From: Geosiphon pyriformis
Lineage: Eukaryota; Glomeromycota; Glomeromycetes; Archaeosporales; Geosiphonaceae
Reading direction: 5' to 3'
DNA: 64,000 nucleotides
Assembly: GCA_016748015.1 (NCBI GenBank)
Contig: JAAOMT010000577.1
Location: 285,854-349,853, forward strand
The translations under genes and the position numbers were made by a program. The notes beneath the pieces were generated by a model. It had not been told where the DNA came from. It ran no database searches and saw only the letters and a list, made by a program, of their open reading frames with translations. Positions 25,931 to 36,471 of this stretch are shown here, piece after piece (position 1 is the stretch's first letter; each line of letters starts with the position of its first letter).

Positions 25931-27500
25931 GAATGAGCTCAAAACTTGAAGCTAAAGATCTACCTTGCCCTTTGGAACCTCTCCCTATTGATCTCACACC
26001 TTCCCTCCATCCTCCATCATCCACTCATATCTTCCCTCAAACATTAAACACATTGCTCGTTTAATCCAATCAGCTGTCCTCTGGACCATTTGGATCTCCT
26101 ACACTCAAACATCCTTTGGCTCCTCTAATCCCCCCTCTAATCCTGAAGCTTCCTCCTCCTTTATCTCCATCCTCCTTTCATATAAAATTACTACTTCATA
26201 CTTACCCTGGCCTTCCACTAACTCCATCACCAAAATCCTCTCTCATAACTCTTCATCTAACATTACAAATACATAAACATTCCCCTATATTAATATTAAT
26301 ATATTTCTTTACTTAAATAATAACACTAGTAACACAATTAATCCCTCATTCCATATATTTTAATCTGGCTATCAAGCCAAGCTCTTTGTTGCACTTCTAT
26401 ATGCTTGCGTGTATGTTAAAACTAGCTTTAGCAGTATTCTGTAGTTAGGCAATAAAGTTCTAAATTATAAAAAAAAAAAGATCTACCTTGAGTATGCGTC
26501 TCTTTCCAAGGATAGTCAGTTAGCACAAATGTGAATTAAAGAAAATCATAGGTGGCGACATGCATCAGCTAGTGCAACAGCGAAACGACTAACGGAAATG
26601 GCTGAGTATTTTCCTGAACTATCTTCATTGCTTAATTACTCTTTATGTGAACGGCATTACAACTAGATTGTCAAAAGAACTTTTGTTAAACAGAAAAATA
26701 AAGTGGATAATTCAAGTTTTTTAGATTCGGAAGAAGTGGAGAGGAAAAGAAGAAAGCTTACTGATGATAACGACGATTGCAGCAAAAAGGTTTTTCCGAT
26801 TTTGGAGTAACGTTGTCTCTGAGGAAAATCATACTGCGGAAGGGTATTTAGAATAGACCCAAAATCAAACAGATTTCATATTCAGGTTAAGTATGAACAA
26901 ATTTTTTTGTATTTACAAGCAATTATTAACTTTCGCACTGGAGTTCGTTTTAATAGGCCTTCATTAAGACTTGCGGCTAGATGAACATTTGCGCCAATTT
27001 GGTCTGCCTGACGATATCCTATTTACCGACAAATCGAACTCGCCGATGAAGAACAGAGATTGCGATTAAGGCCTGAAATTGATAAGTTGGTTCAAGAAAG
27101 AATTGTGACTTCACGGTCTAAACTTTCCGATCAACATCAAGGCCATGGTGCAATACTGGAAGAAATTAACAAATGCTCAAATCATTAGTCCCTTCCATAC
27201 CTTCACAACGGCATTGGGAAATCGCTGCACGTAATTATATCAAATTTTTGAAATTGCGTACTAACCTTTTCAATGTAATAGGGTATACTGAAAATGAAAT
27301 ACATAGGCCTCGTACAAGTCCCAGCTTCATTGCAGAATCACAACGACTTCGGGTTCGAATAAGGAAAACGCAATTTGTACCCGAATGCTGATAATCGTGT
27401 TTTCCAAAATATAAGTGGGGAATGGATTCTAAGTGAAGAAATGAAGCTAACTAAACATTATTATGCTTTTGGCAAATCTTATCCATTATCAATTTTTTAA
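25931..27500 (+). pseudogene. Unknown protein relic split by the LINE tail
   Basis: Before the insertion the frame reads MSSKLEAKDLP. After it, pieces in changing frames read RHASASATAKRLTEMAEYFP, ELSSLLNYSLCERHYN, SSFLDSEEVERKRRKLTDDN, then HLRQFGLPDDILFTDKSN. At 27.05-27.48 kb further pieces follow: RPEIDKLVQERIVTSRSKLS, VPSIPSQRHWEIAARNYIKF, LKLRTNLFNVIGYTENEIHR, FQNISGEWILSEEMKLTKHY and YAFGKSYPLSIF. I recall such text from repeated, uncharacterised Rhizophagus proteins and give no function. It sits between the 27-bp inverted repeats and could be their cargo or two separate relics. Confidence 0.55.
25968..26479 (+). mobile_element. 5'-truncated LINE (non-LTR retrotransposon) tail
   Basis: The insertion is bounded by identical 14-bp target duplications AAAGATCTACCTTG (25954-25967 and 26477-26490; the last A's of the tail overlap the second). 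It ends with AATAAA at 26451 and an A-run at 26469-26479. One frame reads KHIARLIQSAVLWTIWISYT, then an Ser/Pro-rich stretch and SITKILSHNSSSNITNT to a stop, like the end of a LINE reverse-transcriptase ORF. A 3' untranslated region follows. This is standard target-primed integration with 5' truncation. The insertion splits the coding relic that continues at 26491. Confidence 0.85.
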
Positions 27501-27591
27501 GTAATAGTTATATTCTCGACACGTGACGTTTAGACTTCCAATGCTAGAAATTTCTAGAATTGATTTTTAATCATAAATGGTGTGATCTGCA

Positions 27592-27618
27592 TCTCCCAAA
27601 TCGGGTAAAACTCCTGAC
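27592..27618. repeat. Inverted repeat, right arm (27 bp)
   Basis: The segment beginning TCTCCCAAATCGGGTAAAAC pairs with 25712-25738. It lies 78 bp before the start of the intact 13-exon gene. Confidence 0.75.
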
Positions 27619-27695
27619 TGGAGTAGCCAATGGGCAATATGTGATAAAAATGTGACCCGAAAAAAAAAGCGGACACGCAACTTTACGCGGTCAAA

Positions 27696-30600
27696 ATGAA
27701 ACTAGATAAAAACGTCCGCGAAATCCTAAGTGATCCAGGTAAACGTTGGTTCTTTGCTTTTTTATCGATCACGTACGTTCAGGTAAATATTGGTGTATCG
27801 CTCCCTATATTTGTTAAAACTTACAGCATACTGGAGTTCGATTTCAAAACCATCGTTGATTACGTATTTAACTTATCTCTCACAAACAACAAAAGATTCA
27901 CTCTCGAAAGACAAGATTCAAAGTCAATACATATCAGAACTAACCACCATCAAACGAAGTTACGAGGAAATGAGTGAACAACACGAAATAATCGAAGAAG
28001 CTTTGGCGAGTTTTGCAGTAAGTTAGTTTTTTGTTATGGTCTATAATGTACATGGGTAGACATTCGTTTTGTTGCGCGAATGTTGTGGCGCATTATCAAC
28101 TAGTGTACTGGCTGCGGCTACGTATATGAAAGGCTGCGGCTCCGTTGAGAAATGCCATTGCTGCTCTATTAGCTAGTATACTGGCTGCGGCTACGTATAA
28201 CGAAAGGCTGCGGCTCCGCTATAGATACACACCATGTATATGCTAGGTTTGAGTAGGCTTAGTTGGTTTAGAGTGAATTCGTTCTGTTCGTATTAAAACA
28301 TTAATATTCTACATTGAAATTTGGCGAGAACGAGAAAACGTCAGAGGATGTGAAAAATTTCTGGGAAGACAAATATTTGGACCAGAAACTCTGTACATTA
28401 GAGAAGAAAACAAAAATAATCGAGGTAATGTTTGGTTAAAATTCTAAGAATTTTTATTCGAAGCAAACTATGATTATTAATAACCATTTAGGCCGAAGGT
28501 GTTATGAATTTTTTGCAAACGGGAAACGAGCGTTTAAACGATGCGTCGAAAATGGTTCATAAGTCTCACTTAAATTTTCTGGAAAGAAAAGAAGCAAAAT
28601 ATTATGAACAAAAAGAGAATGATGCCAATAAGGTAAAGAGATTAGCTTTTTAAGATTTCAGGAAACTAACAGCACAAACGGTATAGCACTGTGTTTTGCC
28701 ATCGCAAGCCCCGAGATGCTAATTCAACAATTTATATAATTATTCGTATATACCAGGATGAGTCAGCTACATGTAGCCAAAATTATGAGAGAAAAAGACG
28801 AAACGCTGACGATAACAGTCAAGACGAGTACACTACACCCAAGAGACGAGCACTCGCAGATGATAAATCATATACGCCATGCGGAACTGATGATAGTGTC
28901 GGTGTCATAATAATGTTAATTTGTTTGTGTTTTTTTTTTCATTGCTCCTTCTACAACTGACAAATCTACAAAGTATGCGAGCGATGAATCCGACGACGGA
29001 AGTGATGAGGAGTGTGGATCAAAATTAATTGTGGAAGAGATTAGCTTTGACGAATTCATTGATCAAGAGGACAAACCTGTAAGTGTTTCATTCTACCGCA
29101 ATCAATTGCAAGTGTGATCTCATCAATATAATGGAGTTTTTTAGTTCATTTTCAAAGCGAAGAATATTTCATCATTATTCAAATCATACCGATGTGAAGC
29201 ATTGACTAAGTCGAGAAAATCTGGATTATCAGTTACGCAGGATTATCGGGAGATTTTGTGAGCAGATTTCTAAACAGTCTTTCATTACAACGACATTGTT
29301 AGCGTTGATATTTACTCTTTGAAATATTTAGGAGTATATCGCATATTCTTTTATTACAAGTTGACGACTATTCCGACATGCAAATAAAAACGTTTTCCAG
29401 AGATACTCTTGAGGATCTAAGAAAGGATATCAGGGCAAGGATTTTTGGGAAGGAAAAAATATCTAAAGAATTCAAATCAACTTTTCAGGAATATGTCGAG
29501 GTACAATGCCTTTATATTATAATTTGAAATATTATTATTGCGTTTGCTAATAGTTTTACTTTAGACTGTTCTTGATGACGAAGATTGCGGACTGGATAAG
29601 CTTTGGAAACTAATAATAGAGTCTTATCCAAAAACGTTTGATAAGACCGAAGAGAATGCGCTTTTCCTGAAAATGCAATTATTGTTTCAAAAACTGTAAG
29701 TATAATGTCAATTAAGCCTGACCTTAGAATACTCGTAACATTTATAAAATAATTTTTAACTATTTTGCAGAGCCAGTAATCTTTCAGTGCGTACATTAAA
29801 AGAAAAAATCAGTGAAGGGACGTTAGTAGCGAATTTTATTAGTCCTATATTACGGATCTTTCTACATAATGCTTCGGTTCATCCAACCACATGGCCGAAT
29901 ACGGCTAGCACTAGTGCAAAGATTCGTAAGCTTGCTAATAGTGATCCATCTCGTGCAAAACAGCCTGACATGATTGGGAAAGTTGTTCACAACGGTATTA
30001 TATAGATTTTTATAAAGCAAAACAGCCTGACATGATTGGGAAAGTTGTTCACAACGGTATTTATATAAAATTTTATGAAGGTATAAATGACATATCTTTT
30101 CTTTTTTACATAATAGGGAAATTTGCTTTTGAACTTATGTTTGGAGAAGTGACAGGCGAGGGCAGAAATAACACTGAAAAGAAGAATATTATTGACCTGA
30201 TTAGATTAGGAATGTTTATGAAGGACTCTATCGACTTGACTCTACACAAAGCAAATGTTAATTGTGTTTTATTCGGATGGCAAAGTATTGGTAAGCAAGA
30301 AAATTACTTTAAATAAAATTATTCGATCTGGCTAACAATTTATGCGATTTATAGTATTGAAATGGACTGGCTACATCATGGTTTTAATCGCACCTGGCGT
30401 CTACCTAATGGTAGAAGCTGGCAATATAGAATTGCCAAAGTCTTTTGACACCTGTAGCATGTTTTTCAATGGTTTAGATACTCTGCGGACATTTCAGGTA
30501 TAACTACAAACGGTTGTTTACACCTGATTTTCGTATACATTGACTAATAAACCGTCTCTTTAGGTGGCATATGAACGAACAGTAAAAGAAGTCCTTTCAG

Positions 30601-30704
30601 CTATGAATAAGAGTAGAGAAAAATCTGATGATGATAAACTCAAACAATGGTGCCGGTCGACACTTGGGACACCAGCGTTTAAAAAAATCATTTTTTTCAA
30701 GTAA
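27696..30704 (+). CDS. Intact 13-exon gene, unknown function, about 603 residues
   Basis: Exons at 27696-27738, 27827-28017, 28329-28424, 28492-28632, 28757-28897, 28974-29078, 29145-29257, 29332-29500, 29565-29695, 29771-29994, 30117-30290, 30355-30497 and 30564-30704 join in phase with GT-AG introns and no stop until TAA 30702. The N-terminal third is helical and charged (SKDKIQSQYISELTTIKRSY, QHEIIEEALASF). An acidic, basic and Ser-rich linker follows (RKRRNADDN; YASDESDDGSDEEC). The C-terminal half holds KQPDMIGKV, FAFELMFGEVTGEGRN and KKNIIDLIRLGMFMKD. PD...E...K spacing vaguely recalls PD-(D/E)xK nucleases, but I do not claim it. All Trp codons are TGG. I recall related proteins as an expanded family in Rhizophagus. 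The exon 5/6 splice sites and the first exon are the least certain parts. Confidence 0.82.
28100..28218. repeat. Two-copy G+C-rich repeat inside an intron
   Basis: Two copies with a 73-bp period read CTAGTGTACTGGCTGCGGCT, then ACGTATA, then GAAAGGCTGCGGCTCCG. Each contains GGCTGCGGCT twice. They occupy the second intron of the 13-exon gene and account for its unusual length (311 bp). Confidence 0.9.
29954..30061. repeat. Tandem duplication (63 bp) across an exon-intron junction
   Basis: GCAAAACAGCCTGACATGAT and the following 40 bases recur 63 bp downstream, including the donor site AACG/GTATT. Splicing from the first donor (29994) to 30117 keeps the frame; use of the second donor would include an in-frame TAG. 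Confidence 0.93.
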
Positions 30705-30742
30705 TTCAATGTTCATGCGCTGCAATCGACTTTTTATTATCC

Positions 30743-30934
30743 TTATTCGTCGGTTATCATTGTAAATACCTTACGTCCAAAATCTTGAGCATATTCGTCT
30801 AATTCTGCGGGCATGTCCCAACCTTTCCGAATGTATATAGGATCCTCTTTTGTTTTAGTCAAGTCAATAACAATAAAATCTCGGCCTTGCAAATTCTTAT
30901 TTATCGATTGTATCAACGGCGTTACCCTCGCCAT
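30743..30934 (-). CDS. Small unknown ORF, 63 codons
   Basis: Starts MARVTPLIQSINKNLQGRDF and ends RKVFTMITDE; it includes IVIDLTKTKEDPIYIRKGWD. The composition is that of a real protein, with balanced residues and little Lys/Asn bias. Immediately upstream, past a run of ten A's, another frame reads KKPELVDIVRRYTKK. The ORF may therefore be the end of a longer gene frameshifted at the homopolymer. It converges on the 13-exon gene, with stop codons 39 bp apart. I do not recognise it. Confidence 0.45.
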   Translation of the reverse strand: MARVTPLIQSINKNLQGRDFIVIDLTKTKEDPIYIRKGWDMPAELDEYAQDFGRKVFTMITDE

Positions 30935-31159
30935 TTTTTTTTTGTATACCGCCTAACTATATCAACCAATTCAGGTTTCTTTTATTAGTTTTGGACAAGA
31001 GAAAAGCTTTGCGTCATGTAGATTGAACTGATGTTTGAGTGACGTTCACTCAGTGAAGTAAGGGATAATTTTTTTGTTTTTTTAGGCTCACTACATAAAT
31101 CTTCGAATATAACAACCGTCCTTCTTTCAGGAGAAAAATTCGTCAATCTTTAGTATTTT

Positions 31160-31399
31160 GTCGGGTTTCATCGATCGGAACGTAACATTTTCGCGATATG
31201 GCTTTGGACTATTCACAACGAGTGCACGGCAAAGGCTGTTAAATGGCATGATTTTCACCGCCGTCACGATACCCAACAGGCAGTTGATGAACGCATTCAA
31301 CAAGAGCAAGCATCTGCAGAGAACGATCCTAACAACCCTCACAAGATCTACTTCCACCATCCTGAGCGACCTAAACCAAATAGCGAATCACAAATATAA
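31160..31399 (+). pseudogene. Unknown coding fragment
   Basis: One frame reads [19 protein letters not shown], then [20 protein letters not shown] and [18 protein letters not shown] to a TAA at 31397. Composition and continuity suggest a true C-terminal coding piece. Longer open frames overlapping it in the other registers look like shadows. No start or upstream exon was found; function unknown. Confidence 0.45.
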
Positions 31400-31659
31400 T
31401 CTTCCCTTTGCAGAAGGCAACTCAGTTAGAGTCTGCTATGCTCGTAAAGTAGATGGTGCTACAACCCCCAGCGACAATTCAACGACAACAAACAACCTCT
31501 TGCATTAGACGTAATGACTGCTTGCAATGAAGAATGGAACTAGATCTATTTGATTTGACAGGCAATAATTCTCCTTGCGGTAGTTTCATTATTTCGATTA
31601 ATAATTACATCTCGATTTGCATACAATTAAAAGCGAAAGATCACCGAAATCAATATTAT

Positions 31660-32205
31660 TTATGGTTTGGGGATAGAAAGGGGACGTAATTTGCTTACGA
31701 TTTTGGAACGATCAAGAATATATATCCATTCCCTCCCTGCATTAATTCGTACTTGCTTTCGCTCAATCCCAATTTGTGAAAACTTCTTTCCCGCAACTCT
31801 ACTAGTTAATGGCTTTTCTCCATTACCACTAGATCATGTAATATAATTCTGGTATAAATTCTCACAGCTTGGTTTATTAATTTGATCCTCAGACCATGGC
31901 GCGATATGATCAATTATGAATCGAATTGGATTTGGTAAACGCTCTCGCATCGTCTCCACTTTCATTTTAGTGGTAGGAATATCTTGTGGGTTCCAATCTG
32001 AAAGATCAAGACTAAGTAAATATGCCATAACTATTCTAGGCGCATCAGGACGCAATACCGGAATTGTTCCAGGCTTTTTAGATGGTTGTCGTATTAGATA
32101 TCCTATCCAGTGCCAGAAATATTTATTAAACTCTTCATTTCCTTCGGAGATTATATTTTTTGCATGCCATAAAATTGGATCCATAATAGCAGAATTAAAT
32201 TTCTT
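31660..32205 (-). pseudogene. D5-like primase/SF3 helicase relic lacking its ATPase core
   Basis: The family (DUF5906/D5-type) couples an ATP-driven helicase to a primase in large DNA viruses, plasmids and related mobile elements. Visible here are DPILWHAKNIISEGNEEFNK, YFWHWIGYLIRQPSKKPGT, then directly a C-terminal part with LLSLDLSDWNPQDIP, LPNPIRFIIDHIAPWSED and CENLYQNYIT. After a TGA it continues with NGEKPLTSRVAGKKFSQIGI and REWIYILDRSKI, to a TAA at 31660. The Walker A (GxxGxGK) and Walker B region expected between PSKKPGT and the C-terminal part is absent, so about 200 residues are deleted. The TGA sits where homologues tend to have Trp, but the six other Trp codons are TGG, so here I read it as ordinary decay. 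The virus or mobile-element source is unknown. Confidence 0.68.
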
Positions 32206-32252
32206 TTGTTTGTTGGGCTTTGAATCCTAGAAAAAGATTGAAGAACTTGGTA

Positions 32253-32638
32253 CTAGGTAATGAAGTGTTTGGTGAGTATGGTAAACATGTTATCTACCCA
32301 TTTTTTAAGCGCTCCGATCGTTTTTCTCGAGAATTGGCCTTTTACAATAAAAGCGATAATGCTTTTTCTTCCGTGAACTTTGTGGTATTTTATAACCATT
32401 TTGTTGAATAAGACTGAGTCCAGCTCAGATATTTTATCAAGCAACTTGTTAAGACCTTCCCACGAACAAGTTATTCTTGATAAGTATGTTCGCTCAACAA
32501 GCAGCTGGTATTTTGATTCATTGTCCTTGATTTTATCGCTTGAAAAAGCGTTTGAGTCATAGTTCGGACTTGATTGTGAGTTTTATGGTAGAGCAAAGTA
32601 CCAGCGATAAGCGTGATCAGCAGCAGTAACTTGAACAT
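32253..32638 (-). pseudogene. Membrane-anchored small protein, frameshifted
   Basis: Starts at ATG 32638 with MFKLLLLITLIAGTLLYHKT, a clear signal peptide or membrane anchor. After about 27 codons the reading shifts by one base near 32555 and goes on as DNESKYQLLVERTYLSRIT, WEGLNKLLDKISELDSVLFN and FIVKGQFSRKTIGALKKWVD to a TAG at 32253. The body looks helical. I do not recognise the family. It lies just upstream of the helicase relic on the same strand. Confidence 0.5.
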
Positions 32639-32884
32639 TTTGTTACATCATAACCATGGGCTTTAAACAGTTAATTTGCCGATCAAACGTAATGATTTAT
32701 TCTAGTGTTTCCTTTTTATTACCTTAAATACCTACCAAAACGATCCAGGTTTTGCTGGTCATGAATTGTGTCAGATTTGTAGTACTTGGGCACAGCAAAT
32801 CAAAATTATCGTATTTATACTCGAACGGCATACAAAGAATTTGTCCCGGTTATCAATAATTATTAACAATAATACATAAGAGGT

Positions 32885-33116
32885 TTATATTTCTTCAAGT
32901 TTTCGTTTCTTTCTTGATTCATCAAAAGTTGGGGTTAATGTTCGTTTATGGTTTATTATTTTTCGTTCTTGGTAAATTTCATAAGTGATTTTTTCTTTGA
33001 TCTAGATATTCCTGGAGAGTTTGGGTATTATTGATTTTAAAAACATAAGGCGTAATTTTCTCTCTTTGAGCTTTCTTTAAAATGCTTCTAATTGTGCTGT
33101 AATTCTTGGGTTCCAT
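32885..33116 (-). pseudogene. Unknown coding fragment, right copy
   Basis: From ATG 33116 it reads MEPKNYSTIRSILKKAQREK, YVFKINNTQTLQEYLD, then after a one-base shift KEKITYEIYQERKI, NHKRTLTPTFDESRKKRKLE and EI to a TAA. It is the inverted, better preserved counterpart of 21362-21505. The N-terminal helix pattern could be a DNA-binding helix-turn-helix, but nothing proves it. Confidence 0.55.
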
Positions 33117-34973
33117 GGTGGATTTTATGTAAATTAGTTTCATATTAATATTTTTTATATAGAGATAATCCTATATTAATCATGTTATGGTTTATATTCA
33201 TCACATTCTGGTATGATAAAGTGAATATTAAAATTTAACAAGTCTATAAGTTATGAATGAGCACCATTATTACTTTTCAAAAACGTCATCAGTCACACTG
33301 GTCAATTTTACAGCCACTTCATAATAACCCCTCATTTATAGAATGTCACTTTGTCTGGTTTTGTTGCAGTCTGTCCCATATTAGATATATAAAATATCTA
33401 ACTACTTAGGCTTTGTTAATAAAAGAAATAATATTGATACTAAAAATTAAAATTGTTTATAAAAAAAAGCTTAATTTCTAACAATTTTAAGTAATTTTAA
33501 ATTTAACAGATTTTTAAATAATTTTAATTTTAGTATTTTAATTTTGTTTTTAGATATTAAAGCCATTATATTAGGATTATATCGAAATTTACTTTTTGTT
33601 TCTTGAATTAAGTTCTGCTTAATGGTTTGCTATTTTGTTTTTATAGGTTTATATTATTAATAATTATATTAAGACTAAACAAAAAGTTTTTTTTTCTTGG
33701 CTTGTACTTTTATCTTTAATAAACACATCTATTAGTTTAAAAATTAATATTCTATTGTTTTAACTAAGAAATCTTCTTTAAAAAAGCCTACATAAATTTG
33801 ATTAGCATTTTAATTAAGAGTTTAATTATTATTGTTTTTATTGTTTTATTAATTGTTATTTTTTAAATTTAAAGAAAACATTAGAAAATTGTTATAGTTT
33901 TATGCTATATGACCAGTATTTTTATATTAATAGCAAATTAAAAAACTTTGGTTTTTAGGTTTTGAATTATACAAAAACTGTTGAGACTAATTATAATAAA
34001 ATTAGTATTAAAGTTTTAAAAATCTTTGTTTTTAATTATATTAAGCCAACTTTTTTTATAGTTTTATAGTAAGTAGTTGATTTTTTTTTCTATATATATC
34101 TTTTTTTCTAAGTTTTAAATATTTATTATTAATATTTTTAGTATTTTTTCATATTTTTTATTAATATTTTAAGTCATGTTTTATTCTAACTTATTATATA
34201 TTTATTATTAACTTTTGAATTTTTTATTACTTTATGTTTCTTAAAATACATATTATATTTTATTTTTAAGAATAAATTATTAATTTTATTATTTAATATT
34301 GTTTTTATTATAGTATTAATTAAGTAAGAAAATTGTTATATTATTAAAGATTTAATCTTAATAATAGCATTTTAATTCAAAAAATATTTCAGTTATATTT
34401 TATTTATAAACTTTTAAATAATTTTTTATCTTTGCTTTATATAAATTAAGCTTTTGAATATTATATATTTTCAATTGTTAATTAAAAAAATTCTGGTTAT
34501 AATTTTGTTAAATTAATTTTTAACTGATTGTATTTTTTATGTTTTTATAAAGTTTAATTATTATTTTTTATAAAATTTACATTAAGACTACTATATTTTA
34601 TAGCCTATATGATATTTTTTAATATAAAATTAAAAACTAATTCTTCTCTGAAATTTTTTATCTATTCTAAGTTAAATATTATTATTGATTACATAAATAC
34701 AAATCCAACTCTAAAAAAGTAATAAAACCAAGAAAGTTTATAAAATATTAAATATAAAAAATGAAAAACTTATGTTTTATAGAAAATTCAGGTTATGAAA
34801 TTAATTAGCCTTAATATTTTGTTATATCTTTGATAGCACTTTATGTTTCTTCCAAAATTAAGGCTTATTAATTTAAGTTACAATTATTATGCATAGCAAT
34901 AACTCTTTATTGAGATTTTTCTACAGTATTATAACAAGTTGGTATATGTTTTTTGATCATAGGATAAAATAAT
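33117..34973. other. A+T-rich stretch, nothing recognised
   Basis: The composition changes sharply at about 33.12 kb from the island to nearly pure A/T. No open frame with a recognisable motif was seen. Confidence 0.5.
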
Positions 34974-35650
34974 AATCAATGATCTAATCATTAATTTGAT
35001 TATTGACCTGATTATTGATTTGATCAATAACCTAATTATTAACTTAATCATTGATCTGATTATTGACCTAGTTGTTGACCTGATCATTGACTATTTTCAA
35101 TAACTATATAAGCAATAAGTCTTTTAGCTATAGAAAACATAATCAAAGTAATAAAATAAAACCCACTATCAATTACTTTCTCTTATATTGCTTATTCTCT
35201 TTTTTCTACCTTTAAATATTTAAACATCTTAGGATAAAAAATTACTTATTGGCATTTACATACCTTATTTTTTTTTTGATTTGTATTTGTTAAAATTAGT
35301 CTAAAAAATAATTGTTTACTTTTATGATTTATTAAATAAAGAAATAATCAAAAAGCACAATAATATTTGTTATTAATTCTAAGAATTAGTAAGTTAAGGC
35401 ATAAAATAATAGCAGCAGTGTTATTTTGTTGACAATTATGAACTATTCCTCTATCTTCAAATTTTCACAAAAGATTTACAACTGTGATTTTTATAAGACT
35501 GATTACACACATTAAATTCTTACTCATTTAATTTACTCCTTTATTGTAATTTGTTCTTTGATTATTTTTATTACTCTACAATTCTGTTCTTTCTTGCTAT
35601 CTGTTAACTTGTTATTTTAACTCATAATAATATTATAATTATTGAAAATA
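34974..35650 (+). repeat. Dispersed repeat, copy 2, with 12-bp tandem array
   Basis: Nine 12-bp units (34981-35088), consensus GACCTGATTATT, are followed by ACTATATAAGCAATAAG and a body that aligns with 10341-10885. This copy keeps more C and G than the first. No reading frame was identified. Confidence 0.78.
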
Positions 35651-36471
35651 AGTAATTAAAAAAAGCAAAAGCTTTTTTAAATTATAAATTTTATAAGCTT
35701 AAATGTTAATATTAAACAGTACTTTGTGTAATAACTTAATAATAGCAACAAAGCAACAATAATAATAACTTTAATAATTCTAAAAATTTCAAAAAAATAA
35801 AAATAATTAGTTTTTATTATTTTTAATAATAATAAAAATTTTTTAAACAATACATAAACCAATAAAAAAGAATTAGTTATTAAACTTATCTATTAATTAT
35901 ATTATAATATGTTTAAAAAAATATTTAAACAACAATTTAAAAAAAAGCAAAATAAAATTATTAATAATATAATCTTTGTATTTAATATTAGTGTAATTAT
36001 TTTTTTTTATTTTTTTGGTAATGAATGCAAATTATGTTTATTTTTTTTCAAAAATTGAAAGCCAATTAGTTTAATTGCTAATAAAAAAATCAAGCTGTGT
36101 AAAAAAAACATTCAAAAAAAATATATTTAAAGTTTATTTTTAGCAATCAAAAAAAAACTTAATAAAAATAATTAAAAACTAAATTTTAAAAACTTAATTT
36201 AAAATAAATTAATAGTATTAAAAAAAACATTTTAATAAAACAAATATAATCTAATATATAATCAAAATTAAAAATGTCTAATTTATTTATTTAAAGTTTT
36301 ATTAACAAAATAATAAATTTATTAAGAAATAAATAGATCAAATAAAAAAATTTGAATTTATACAAAAAACCAAAAATAATTAAATATTCTTAATAGTAGT
36401 AATATTTAAAAAAAAACTTTATAATTTTATATAGCTTATTAATAATTAAATAAAATTACCAAATAAAATAT
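35651..36471. other. A+T-rich stretch, nothing recognised
   Basis: Runs of A and T up to the LTR unit. The only longer open frame is low-complexity Leu/Ile/Lys. Confidence 0.5.

Noticed and set aside
26116-26316. Pro/Leu-rich open frame in the LINE tail
   Set aside because: Shadow of the LINE frame (KHIARLIQSAVLWTIW...), which ends at a stop before the 3' untranslated region.
31850-31860. TGA at a probable Trp site in the helicase relic as evidence of UGA=Trp
   Set aside because: Six other Trp codons in the same relic are TGG, so a single TGG-to-TGA change is enough.
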